Of a stretch of DNA of 64,000 nt, positions 1 through 10,606 are shown in pieces; within the stretch, counting starts at the first letter, position 1; each line of letters starts with the position of its first letter. The notes below the pieces were generated by a model. It saw only the letters and a list, made by a program, of their open reading frames with translations. It was not told the DNA's origin and made no database searches. Source of the stretch: Apoderus coryli (Eukaryota > Arthropoda > Insecta > Coleoptera > Attelabidae); contig OU452212.1 in NCBI GenBank assembly GCA_911728435.2, positions 3,106,563-3,170,562 on the forward strand, given 5' to 3'. A program made the translations under genes and the position numbers.

Positions 1-141
1 ACTGGGAAATCCCGCAAGGGATTTCTTGTATTTCTTAATAAAAGGTACATTTTCAACTATATTGTCGCAGTTGTTAAACATGTTTCCGTACGCAATAGCA
101 GGTCGTTCAATATGGATGAGTAAGATAAAATAAAGTAGAAC

Positions 142-366
142 TGGGCCGGCCACGTAGCTAGAAAAACTGACGGAAGATGGTCTAAAAAACTATTGGAGTG
201 GCGCCCGAGGCACGAAGCTCATCGTAGTAGAGAGCGCCCCCCCACACGATGGACCGATGACATCAAAAGAATCTGTGGTAATTGGATACAAATGGCTCAA
301 GATAGAGCAGAGTGGCAAAATAAACGAGAGGCTTATGTTCAGCAGTGGACTACTATAGCTGAGTGA
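142..366 (+). pseudogene. 3' end of an RTE-type non-LTR retrotransposon
   Basis: An uninterrupted frame reads WAGHVARKTDGRW, then RPPTRWTDDIKR, then AQDRAEW and REAYVQQWT before a TGA stop at 364-366. This is the characteristic carboxy terminus of RTE-clade endonuclease/reverse transcriptases. The stop runs directly into a (TGA)n microsatellite (364-381), the usual 3' tail of these elements. The frame has a stop codon just upstream (about 136-138) and the catalytic domains are missing, so this is a 5'-truncated or decayed copy. Family assignment is by recall of the motif. Confidence 0.75.
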
Positions 367-396
367 TGATGATGATGATGAAGAAAAAATCAAAAT

Positions 397-722
397 TTAG
401 ACAAACTTCCAACTTTTCGATAAAACTTTTATAGTACTTGGAATGTACTTGGAGATGGATTCCAAGTCACCATTGATCCTACCAGCAGCAATGTCATACC
501 TACTGGGAAGGGTCGAAGTGGTATAGTAGAGTTGGGTGTCATCCGCAAAAAACTGCGCTTCACAGTTCTTCATGACATCAGGCAGGTCAAATGTATAGAG
601 TAAGAACAAAAGCGAGCCAAGGAGCGAGCCCTGAAGCACTCCCGACTGTATAGGCAACAATGAAGATACCTGCGAACCAAACACAACCCGCTGATGGCGA
701 TCACCTAAATAGGATGCAAAAA
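397..722 (-). pseudogene. Reverse transcriptase fragment (non-LTR)
   Basis: The minus strand encodes FASYLGDRHQRVVFGSQVSS, then SGVLQGSLLGSLLFLLYT, then FFADDTQLYY. These match the palm of a non-LTR reverse transcriptase: the QGS..GPLLF block and the FADD catalytic box. The thumb, endonuclease and gag regions are missing. It lies tail to tail with the RTE end next door, but the protein sequence suggests a different (CR1/Jockey-like) clade, so it is an independent dead fragment. Confidence 0.65.
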
Positions 723-1255
723 CATCTGCTCAAACCCAACATAATGACACTTTGCTTAGCAAATCATCTTTAAACATTGAACTATGTCTCTTCCTAGTCG
801 GTAGCTTGTTTTCAAGCATCGTGATTTCGTGAATTCTCCTGTACTGTCAGAACTATATATGTTTCGTTCTATATCAAATAAAAATTTCATACATTTCTCT
901 CAATTTTATGTGTTCTTTTTAAACAAAAAACCGAAAGTTTTAAATAGTAACAACCTGCCTCGTCTACAATAAGTGTCAGCTAAAATTATATCAGAGGCAT
1001 TAAAAAAACATTAAGTGCCTACGCTTCCTTAATTACATTTAAAACTTCCAACTTCCAATAATGACTCTCTTTAACTCGTCCAAGATTTTTTCTTCTTCTA
1101 ATTCTTTGAAATTAAAAACACAAGAACAACAACAACATGTTTCTCGAGTTTTTTTTTTCAATAAAAAAAAAATCAATTTAGTAGTAGCCAATAAATACAC
1201 ACTCGACTTGTAGGCATATATACTGCTCGGAAGTCACCTCAATCTCTGTACCATA
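723..1255. other. Stretch with no recognisable gene
   Basis: AT-rich sequence with no coding frame, no RNA gene and no clear repeat that I can support. It ends at the hAT target site duplication at 1256-1263. Confidence 0.5.
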
Positions 1256-1366
1256 CTCTAAAACAGTGGTCGCCAACCCGTCGACCGCGAGCCCCTGGTA
1301 GCTCGCGAAGAGAATTCTGGTAGCTCGCGAAGAGATTTCTGATACGTAGCTCCCAACATATCTATT

Positions 1367-2538
1367 TACATGCCAAACGACATGCGGGGGATAGTTAAGT
1401 TAAGGATAGTTTCTTAGGTCTTGATTAGGTCCTGTATGATAGCGTCCTATACCAAACCAAGGCCCCAAAAAATTTAAATATGTTTTCCTAATAATGGGGT
1501 CGTGAAATTTACGCAGGACAATGATATTATGAAGGGCTATTTGCATGCCAAACGACATTCTTCCGAACGGTCAATAAGGATAGTTTCTTAGGTCTTGATT
1601 AGGTCCTGTATGATAGTGTCCTATACCAAACCAAGGCCCCAAAAAATTGAAATCTGTTTTCCTAATAATGGGGTCGTGAAATTTACGCAGAACAATGATA
1701 TTACGAAGGGCTATTTGCATGCCAAACGATATTATTCGGAACGGTCATTAAGGATAGTTTCTTAGGTCTTGATTAGGTCCTGTATGATAGCGTCCTATAC
1801 CAAACCAAGGCCCCAAAAAATTGAAATCTGTTTTCCTAATAATGGGGTCGTGAAATTTACGCAGGACAATGATATTATGAAGGGCTATTTGCATGCCAAA
1901 CGACATTCTTCGGAACGTTCAATAAGGATAGTTTCTTAGGTCTTGATTAGGTCCTGTATGATAGTGTCCTATACCAAACCAAGGCCTCAAAAAATTGAAA
2001 TCTGTTTTCCTAATAATGGGGTCGGGAAATTTACGCAGGACAATGATATTATGAAGGGCTATTTGCATGCCAAACGACATTCTTCGGAACGGTCATTAAG
2101 GATAGTTTCTTAGGTCTTGATTAGGTCCTGTATGATAGCGTCCTATACCAAACCAAGGCCCCAAAAAATTGAAATCTGTTTTCCTAATAATGGGGTCGTG
2201 AATTTTACGCAGGACAATGATATTATGAAGGGCTATTTGCATGCCAAACGACATTCTTCGGAACGGTCATTAAGGATAGTTTCTTAGGTCTTGATTAGGT
2301 CCTGTATGATAGCGTCCTATACCAAACCAAGGCCCCAAAAAATTGAAATCTGTTTTCCTAATAATGGGGTCGTGAAATTTACGCAGGACAGTGATATTAT
2401 GAAGGGCTATTTGCATGCCAAACGACATTCTTCGGAACGGTCAATAAGGATAGTTTCTTAGGTCTTGATTAGGTCCTGTATGATAGTGTCCTATACCAAA
2501 CCAAGGCCCCAAAAAATTGAAATCTGTTTTCCTAATAA
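1367..2538. repeat. 174-bp tandem repeat array inside the hAT element (left part)
   Basis: The marker CCTAATAATGGGGTCGTG recurs at 1487, 1661, 1835, 2009, 2183 and 2357, and its first bases again at 2531. Every spacing is exactly 174 bp. Units differ by a few substitutions only. A partial unit precedes the first marker. The array stops abruptly inside a unit where the retrotransposon begins. Confidence 0.95.
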
Positions 2539-4203
2539 ATAAATAAATCTTTAATGTCTAACAGGTTTACACCCAATTACAAGACAATTACAATGTTTCA
2601 ACTTAAAAATAATAATTCTATGCAATTTATAGACTTAAATATAACACCAAATACTGACTACACTACGAATAAGAACAAAATAAAAAATACACTAATTATT
2701 ATTAATATAAAACCAAGAGTACGCTAAGCTGACAAGCCACGCAACCCCATATCTTGAGTAAAAAAAAAAATCATTCCCTTCTCAACATGAATCTAGAAAA
2801 TATAAGAATTATAAGTTTAAACTAGTTAGATATTCGTGCAACTGACGCTTGAAAGTGTTAAAATTTTCATTGAAAAAGTCAACAAATCTGTGTATTTTAT
2901 GGTAATTGGACAAAATGCAAGCTCTGTAAACCGGCGTTCTACCCTCATAGTTAGTGTGTGCTTGAGGTACTCGAAATATGTTGCTATTTCTTGCATTATG
3001 TTGGGGAGCATTTATATTGATATGTTGCAAAAGACGAGGACAGTCAATCATGGCATGAATAATCTTAAATAAGAAGACCTGATACGAATAAATTCTGCGA
3101 TAGTTTAGAGATTGAAATCCGAATGTTTTTAGCAACGTTTCATGACTATATCCTCTGTAGGGAAAGTGGCCATTAACTTCAAAATAAATATGTTTTAAAA
3201 ATTTTCGTTGGACAGCTTCTATTTTATTTATATGTACCTGATATATAGGGGACCAAACAACCGACGCATATTCCAATTTAGGTCTAATTAGTGAGTTGTA
3301 TAGTGACACAAGACAAGGCACGCTTTGGAAAGCCACAGTACAGCGAACAATAAAACCCAAAATTCGAATAGCATCATTCACAATTCGCTCCACATGATGG
3401 TTAAAGGACAAATCGCTATCAACCCAAACTCCAAGATCTCTGACAACCTCGCATCTCCCCAAGGCCGCCCCATGCACACTATAATTTATCTCAAGAATAT
3501 TCCTCCCCTTGCAAAAGCTCACATACTTACATTTGTCTATGTTTAGTGGAATTCTATTTTCTGTACACCATATTACGAGGCGGTTCAAATCGGTCTGTAG
3601 ATCCTGACAGTCCTGCAAGTTTTCAATAACACGAATCAACTTCAAGTCATCGGCAAACAACATTCACTCCCAATATTTTGTGTAATGTCATTTATGTATA
3701 TGGCGAACAATAAGGGCGCGAGATTACTTCCCTGGGGCGCTCCGCTGGTCGCAGTGAAATCATGTGATCTGAACCCGTTATATTCGACATACAGCCTGCG
3801 TGAGCATAAATATGATTGGAAAAACTTTATTAGATTATGGGTGAAGACGACATTTGTTGCATTATTGTATGATCCATCCTATCAAATGCTTTTGAAAAGT
3901 CAGTATATATGGCGTCAATCTGTAGTCCTTTTCCAAGGGCGGGATAGGTAGCCTGCAGAAATTCTGCGATGTTAGATACCGTTGATCTCTTTTGAAAAAA
4001 CCCGTGTTGTTCCCACAATATGAGGTTTTTAACTTGATTAAATAATTTGTTCTGCAATACCGTTTCGAAAATCTTTGAAAAATTAGATATTATTGAAATT
4101 GGGCGATAGTTTGTTATTCTATCGTTATCGCCCGCTTTATGTACAGGGCATATTCGCGCTATTTTCCAGGCGTCAGGAAATACATATACACAAAGGCTCC
4201 GCT
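2539..4203 (-). mobile_element. 5'-truncated non-LTR retrotransposon inserted in the hAT array
   Basis: This sequence interrupts a 174-bp unit. CCTAATAA occurs on both sides (2531-2538 and 4204-4211), giving a perfect 8-bp target duplication. The 3' end of the element is at the left, with a short (TTTA)n tail on the minus strand. It carries reverse transcriptase coding only and is 5'-truncated, as expected of target-primed reverse transcription. The insertion is younger than the array it splits. Confidence 0.9.
2809..4203 (-). pseudogene. Reverse transcriptase of the nested non-LTR element, frameshifted
   Basis: Read from 4203 leftwards the protein shows the NYRPISI block, the motif A sequence YTDFSKAFDRMDH, then (after a frame disruption around 3830) GAPQGSNLAPLLFAIYINDI and FADDLKLI, followed by a 280-residue stretch with DLGVWVDSDLSFNHHV and PKLEYASVVWSP typical of the connection domain. 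The last frame ends at a stop at 2809. Gag and endonuclease are absent. Internal frame changes show that it is inactive. The clade is CR1/Jockey superfamily, not resolved further. Confidence 0.8.
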
Positions 4204-4542
4204 CCTAATAATGGGGTCGTGAAATTTACGCAGGACAATGATATTATGAAGTGCTATTTGCATGCCAAACGACATTCTTCGGAACGGTCAATAAGGATAG
4301 TTTCTTAGGTCTTGATTACGTCCTGGTATGATAGTGTCCTATACCAAACCAAGGCCCCAAAAATTTAAAATCTGTTTTCGTAATAATGGGGTCGTGAAAT
4401 TTACGCAGGACAATGATATTATGACGGGCTATTGGCATGCCAAACGACATGCTGGAAAACGGTCATTAAGGATAGTTTCTTAGGTCTTGATTAGGTCCTG
4501 TATGATAGCGTCCTATATCACACCAAGGCCCAAAAAAAAAAA
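4204..4542. repeat. 174-bp tandem repeat array inside the hAT element (right part)
   Basis: The array resumes at 4204 with the same unit as before the insertion, followed by a more divergent copy starting near 4378 (175-bp spacing). It then runs into the right terminal region of the hAT element. Confidence 0.9.
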
Positions 4543-4620
4543 GTAGCTCACTGTACATTCACACAACAATTACCGAGGGTGCTCAATACATTCAGAAGGT
4601 TGGCGACCACTGCTCTATAA

Positions 4621-6251
4621 ATGTGAGCGAACTGTCGCTCTAAATAGGGAATAGAGACTTATGTCTATATATATATTAGGTCTATTATAAAAGTATGCGG
4701 AAACCTGCAAATAAATTTAGATTTAATTGACGGTGAGTAAATAAGATTTTCTACGATAATACCGACAATAAACTGTTGCCCTCGAGGCACAAATAGCTGT
4801 CCATATTTAAGTGTAACAGTAATAATATTTCTGTGTAACAGTCATATTCAACAAACCCAGAGCAAATTATGCTTAAAGCAAGAAATTCAAAACGAAAACG
4901 AAGTAAAAACTCTAACGGCATTGGGAACTTATAGTAGTATATGAAAATAACGGTAAAACTTCCACAAGAAAACTTGAAGCAGAGACTAGCAAATACAGAA
5001 CTACAATCCACCGGATTTTGAAAAATAAAAATATCGAACCCGCACAATCCATAATCTTCTCCCTTGGGCTTTGGATCAAAGAACTTAAAGGTTTTCGAGA
5101 AATTCGAGTTTGAAAATTTTAGGACAAAACTGATCCTTAGTACACAGCATTAATAAAATTATTGAAATATAGTTTAGACTGAAAATCAGACTAATTTACT
5201 TCAAAACCTCACACGGAATCACCCTGAAACCAAAGCTCAACTGTTATTACTGCCCTACTCTGAAATCACCAGGTAAAGGGAGGTAATTTAAAATTACAAC
5301 ATGCAGTATAACAACGCGGGAATCTAATTAGGTTGATTTGAATGCGGAAACCATTTTGGCGATGAGATGGTGATGGTGACACTGCATCGGGTAGGTATTT
5401 GGTGTGTAACGAGAGGTGGCGCATTTTCCAAATCCAACCAAAGCACCGGCCAACTGCGAAGCGAACCTCCACCGCATTACAAAACCCGACAATTACAAAT
5501 TAACATAAATTATTGGCCATTTTATTATTGCGATACGTCAACAATACAGAGAATCTACATTAAATATTAACTCATTACGAATAATACTCTATACTGGGTG
5601 ATAAACTATTAATAATTCAAAGATCTCTGCGCAGATTGCAAGGTAGCTTTTCTAGAAAGAAAAGAGAAAAAAACTTGTCATAAAAATACATGAAAGACAA
5701 ACAACAAACAATTTAAAAACTTGCCAAAAATATTCAAAATTGCTCTACACAGTGCTCAAATTAGCGGTATCAGTCCTAAAATCAACAGCTTCATGCATTC
5801 TTAATTGAAGCATATCACCAATTCAGCTTTTATGATAATTGGTTTCCCTATCCAAAACAGCAACCGAACCAACATCAAAATTGTGCTCGTGCTCAGTTTT
5901 CCCGTTTTTTTCACGATTTTTTTCCCGACAATCGTCTTTATGTTGTCCTATTCTAGTTTTAAGCTGATGTTGTTTTGTCAGGCCAATCATCATCATCAGC
6001 ATTCAGTCGATAACGAATATGAGTTATCCCAACTCAAGGATTTCTGTTGTGAACTCTAAGAGACTCTAAAAAACGAAAACAAACTCTTCACATTATAGAA
6101 TGCCAAGCGAACAGACGAATCAAAGATTCTGTGAGAGTCACTCACCGAAGAGAGTTCAGCCTTCAAAGAGCTGTCAGTTGACCTGAATTAGCTTGAGGGA
6201 TTTTTTTTAACTCGGTAAGTCCAACATTATTATTTATATTTGTAAACACTT
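4621..6251. other. Intergenic stretch, no gene recognised
   Basis: Short open frames here have no domain and no splice partners. Around 6000-6210 a degraded purine-rich stretch weakly resembles the amino-terminal part of Penelope-like elements. Together with the CTGAAGA...GAAACG motif on the far side of the MITE it may be remains of one, but I cannot show it. Confidence 0.35.
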
Positions 6252-6657
6252 AACTTTTTTATTTGTCGATTTAGAAGAAAAAGTCATTCTTTATAAAGAC
6301 GTCTGCTTGTGTCAAAACTACAATTTCGAGCACGAAATTTTCGATTACTATACAGGGTATATCAAAAATAACATTTTTAATGATTTTGATTTTTTTGTTT
6401 TTTTTTTAAATTTATGAAAATATTTTCAAAACCGTGATTTATTACACCAATTGTGCAAAAAACACTAATAAACTTTTTTCTCAAAGTTGTTAATTTCATA
6501 GCTACTATTAAAATAATAAATAAAATCATTAAAAATGTTATTTTTGATATACCCTGTATAGTAATCGTAAATTTGGTATTTGGAATTGTAGTTTCGACAC
6601 AAGCAGACGTTTTTATAAAGAATGACTTTTTCTTCTAAATCGACAAATAAAAAAGTT
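6252..6657. mobile_element. Foldback MITE with long inverted arms
   Basis: The left arm, from AACTTTTTTATTTGTCG through the ACGTCTGCTTGTGTC segment, is repeated in reverse complement ending at 6657. The arms continue inward to TACAGGGTATATCAA (6352) and its complement near 6556. There is no coding capacity. A related internal segment recurs at the right edge of the window (63934-64000), which supports a dispersed family. A target duplication could not be fixed. Confidence 0.75.
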
Positions 6658-6713
6658 TTTCCTCTTCCAATCTCTATCCGGGGACATATTGTACAATGCT
6701 GTTCATTGTAGCC

Positions 6714-6745
6714 CTGAAGAAGTCTAAATATATGGACGAAACGTT
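6714..6745 (+). other. Degenerate hammerhead-like / Penelope UTR motif
   Basis: CTGAAGA is followed by a short GTC...GAC hairpin and GAAACGTTGG. This CTGANGA-hairpin-GAAAC arrangement is typical of the terminal repeats of Penelope-like elements. No usable stem III or cleavage triplet follows, so it is probably an inactive relic. Confidence 0.3.
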
Positions 6746-7631
6746 GGCATACTTAGAACTGTTTTGTTTGATTGATCCTATATATACATATACAAGGCAT
6801 TACATTTAAAAAAACACAACTATGCTGACCGCCAGACATTTTTTTTAAAACTATCTACTTATTTACGTATAAAATGACCAAAACACGTCAAATAAAAAAA
6901 AAAAGAAACTAATAGCCTCCGTGTACATAAGTATATTACATATAGAGCTAAAAATGTGGATCCGTTCTGCCAGCGGCCAGGAATGGACGTTTCATAGCTA
7001 CCTAATTAAAATATGTGTACCGAAAAATATTCCAATTTTTCTAGAAACTTGCTTTTATTTCGAAAACCTCACCATTTAGGTATAGGAATATGGCATATCA
7101 TTTGAAAGGGAATTTGTTTGTCTTTCAAAATATATGATAACATACAGGGTGTTCCGTTTGAGAAAATTGAGTTATGCCTATTTTTAATAGGAGATAATAC
7201 TACAATAAATTTTGCTCACCCTGTAACCTTATAGTTCAACTTGTCAAGAGAAATAACTTTGCTAAGACGTTCTTAAAGTACCTTCAAAATTTCAAGATAC
7301 TATCTGCTGAGGCTATGAAATGACGAATTTCTTTCGAAAAACCTGTTTTGGACCAAAAAAAAATCGAAATAAATTATTTACCTGTATATACATCCTTTGA
7401 TATCAAATCAAAAAATAAAACAGTCGTGAAGGACGAAAATCCTTCTAAATAATCCTTATCAAACCTTTCACCACCATAACATTCCTCAAGATATTTTTTA
7501 AGTTTGTATTGCCAAAATCCCGAAAAACCGATAACCACAAAACAAGTTCATTTCATTTTTTATTATAAAACTAAAAAAAAAACACACTTAAGTATATCCA
7601 ATCACCTCAAACAACAACAACAATTAACGAC

Positions 7632-7700
7632 AAACAACGCACGCGACATTATCAACGTTTCGAACACGCTACCGGTCCTCATCAGACTACCGTTACGATC
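7632..7700 (-). ncRNA. Type I hammerhead-ribozyme-like motif
   Basis: On the minus strand the full core is present in order: CTGATGA (7685-7679), a 4-bp stem II (GGAC with GTTC, one G-U pair), GAAA (7661-7658), a short stem III (CGTT/AATG around a 3-base loop) and the canonical cleavage triplet GTC with C at 7645. Stem I closes as GT/GC, then a 3x3 internal loop, then AACG/CGTT. The open end lies in stem I, so it is type I with a minimal stem III. That layout is known from Penelope-like retroelements, whose hammerheads may work as dimers. Activity is inferred, not shown. Confidence 0.6.
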
Positions 7701-7760
7701 CCGGCTGTTCAGCCATATACATAATACTAGCGCACAGTCATACAGCCTCTAACTCTACGT

Positions 7761-8571
7761 ATTACAGCTCTAACGCCAGTAGCCTCTATCTCACTCTAAC
7801 CTATAGAATATCGTAATTGTTGGCTTTGTTGCGTATATGGGCTATTGCAGCTCTATGCCTGCTCTATCTCACTTTTTTGTTTGCAACTCTATGTAAAGAC
7901 GCCGACAGAGAACGCCGGGCCACCCACCCTGGCTACAGCAGCAGGAGCAGGAACATCAGCAGCAGCGCGCGAGTGAGGATTCAAAATGCGCGATGGCGCA
8001 GTCGCGGAATTGTGTAGGTAGTTTCGAACAGAGCTTTTGGTATAGAGTAATTACAATGCGTTTTATATTTGGCGAGGAATATGTTAGAACGTGGAAGTAG
8101 AAGGGACATTGCAGTTTACTCGAACTTTCTGTATAGGATTGAGAAATCTAAATCGCAGTTTCAGCGATTATTCCATCATTGTTTGGTTTCCACTGTATTT
8201 TTATTCCTCAAAAAGCAATGCTTCCTCAAAACTCGAAATCGACTTTTTTCTATTTGTTTTTTCAACGAATCAGTAGTCAGATTGCTGTCAAATTTATACA
8301 CGTATCGTTTGAAGGATAGTACTAAATAAAAATCACATGGAAACAGTTCTAGTAGCGCCATCTATGCTTCATCCTATGGCCTGTTTGCATGACCTAATAT
8401 TTTACCTATCATCACAAAGTGACTACATTTCTATCCAGAATTCATCATACCACACTGTATCATTTTACGTGTTGCGCATTACACCCCCTTCCATCCCTAT
8501 AATATATACTATACACCCCCCTTATTCGCATTGTTGTACCAAATTTATTTTGGTATATATACTCCCTTCTC

Positions 8572-8609
<38 letters not shown>

Positions 8610-9870
8610 GTACTATATTTCCAACCCCCAATACGTAAACCCCCGCCACAAGTATCACCCCAATTCTGTTGCTGCCGTCTTTGGTCTTACTACGCACCGT
8701 TTATCAATTTTTCTGGTGAATACAGGATGGAATCGATTAGTAGACTGCCTTATATCGTAATTATGGTCCACCCTGTATAATCCATTGCAATTTGAAAATA
8801 AATTTATGACCTGGCAACAGCGAGCAAAAGACGTGACGTGACTACCAACAAAACCTTTTATTAAAACTAACTAAAACGATGTAGATACATAGGTAAGTAC
8901 CTATTTAGATGTTTTCTTTAATTGTTGCTATATTTGTATGTATTATTTTCCCTGCGACACTGTATTTAAATACATAATATAGACTCCACAAGTACCTAGT
9001 CAATACTGATAAATTTGATCCGGTCCGGTCCTGACTTTCATTCTCACGCAGACGTGTCTTAGTCGTCGCGTTGTTGCCAGCGCAAGTTTACCTTTGTACC
9101 GTTCATTACCAACCAAAATAAAAGTTAGAATTAGCGCTTTTAATGTACATGTATTTTTATTAAATGACATTGATACTGCCACCTATACGCAACTAGCCAA
9201 ACAAACTTGCTAAATCTGCAAGAGGCTCAAATCAATGTTGTAGCAAACGAACCATAAATCAATCTCCTAAATTCTTTGGCCGTTTGCTGTGAAGGCAAGA
9301 AGCCAAGAAGTCGACGAATTCCTAATAAAATGAAGAGCGCTAACTTCGAGCAAATGCAACGCAGCTAGCTTCATGTATATTTAAAGAATGTTGCATACAT
9401 TGTTGCCAAGGTCGGTGATTTTGTATTACAGATATAATTCTGCATATTTATATTATTTCCTTTTAAGGATAACAAATGCATACTAGTAATATAAATTATA
9501 TTGATTCAACTTTTATCGTGTTGGAGGTTTGGAAATTTACTGGGCTTTGGGCCCCAATTTTCTTTTAAGTATACATAGACCTAAGTAGATATGTGCTCAA
9601 GGAAGTTACGTCATTCAAGAAAAAACACAAACAAACTATTTTCCAGTTCAATTCAACACCACATATTGTCCGATGTAGCCAGATTGTTACAATTGTACCT
9701 GATTTAAGTATTACATTTATTAGGAATTTCCAGTAAATCTGTTACAGTTGGCTCATTGGTTTACCTACACCTACAAATAAGCGAGAAGTCAAGGAAGTGT
9801 AATATATTTATGCCAATTTAGACATGGGAATGTATTTTATAGTCAAACCTAAGCAGGAATAAAAGGATTG
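7761..9870. other. Intergenic stretch with a CT microsatellite
   Basis: No gene recognised. A (CT)n microsatellite lies at about 8569-8606 in a pyrimidine-rich segment. Open frames at 7817-8780 are low-complexity and lack splice or domain support. A CCACCCTGTAT motif near 8769 belongs to the dispersed CAGGGTG family described in the findings. Confidence 0.5.
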
Positions 9871-9878
9871 CTTCAAAC

Positions 9879-10368
9879 TAGGGATGTCAATTTTCTTGAA
9901 AACACCGGTTTTTTAATAACCGGATATTTTACTATCGGTTTTAACTGCCCAGTTATAACTGATATAAATAACCGATTATTTCGATTAACTGGTGGTTCGG
10001 TTATTTTTTCCAATATTTATATTTATTACCAAAATAGATACACAATTTATATTAAAATGTAGGCTAGGATAGATATAGGTACGTCCCAAACAACAAGTCG
10101 CCATATAAAAGAAGTGCGTAGTGTACTGTGCAACTAGTATAGAGACGGGCAGTTTGTACTATCGAATAAAGACTGTCGAATTGGCATATTATTAATAAAT
10201 CAATTTATTTGATCTGGAAATAATTCCGTGTTTTTTTACCGGTTATTTGTATTGGGTGTAAATCGGTTATTCGGTTATAACTGGAGGCAAAAATAACCGG
10301 TTTTAATCAGTTAACCGAAGAGAAAACACCGGTTTTTCGGTTTTAACCACCGGTTATTGACATCCCTA
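9879..10368. mobile_element. hAT-type MITE with perfect target duplication
   Basis: The ends are TAGGGATGTCAAT (9879-9891) and its reverse complement (10356-10368). The flanks are identical 8-bp duplications, CTTCAAAC at 9871-9878 and 10369-10376. The 490-bp interior is dense in CCGGTT/AACCGG subterminal motifs and has no transposase. An 8-bp duplication points to hAT. The element lies about 240 bp upstream of the MED15 start, so it may sit in that promoter. Confidence 0.88.
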
Positions 10369-10606
10369 CTTCAAACTGCTCTGGCAACGTTGGTACATAA
10401 AACATAGTATAAAAAAAACACGTTTAAGGTTATTTGTTATTTGGTCTTTCGTCAAGGAAATATTTGTGGTGTGCTTTGTATATTTTGATCTGATAATTGT
10501 GAATTAAGTAATTATTGTTTGTGATTGTTGTTAAATGTCCATTACTAACACCACGTAAAGGTCGTGAGTTTTTGTGATTAAAAAACAAACAAAGTGGAAA
10601 TTAACT

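Larger units (their letters stand above)
1264..4612. mobile_element. hAT-type DNA transposon (non-autonomous, nested insertion)
   Basis: The ends are a perfect 15-bp terminal inverted repeat, CAGTGGTCGCCAACC at 1264-1278 and its reverse complement at 4598-4612. They are flanked by an 8-bp target duplication that matches at 7 of 8 bases (CTCTAAAA at 1256-1263, CTCTATAA at 4613-4620). CAGTGG ends with 8-bp duplications define hAT elements. No transposase frame is present. The interior is almost wholly 174-bp tandem repeats, interrupted at 2539-4203 by a non-LTR retrotransposon. Without that insert the element would be about 1.68 kb. Confidence 0.85.

Noticed and set aside
4751..5047. 98-codon minus-strand frame
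   Set aside because: Hydrophobic, Phe/Leu/Ser-rich chance frame in AT-rich DNA. No homology recalled and no splice sites linking it to anything.
7817..8780. Overlapping open frames of 60-147 codons
   Set aside because: They run through a CT microsatellite and AT-rich DNA, show no domain, and have no splice partners.
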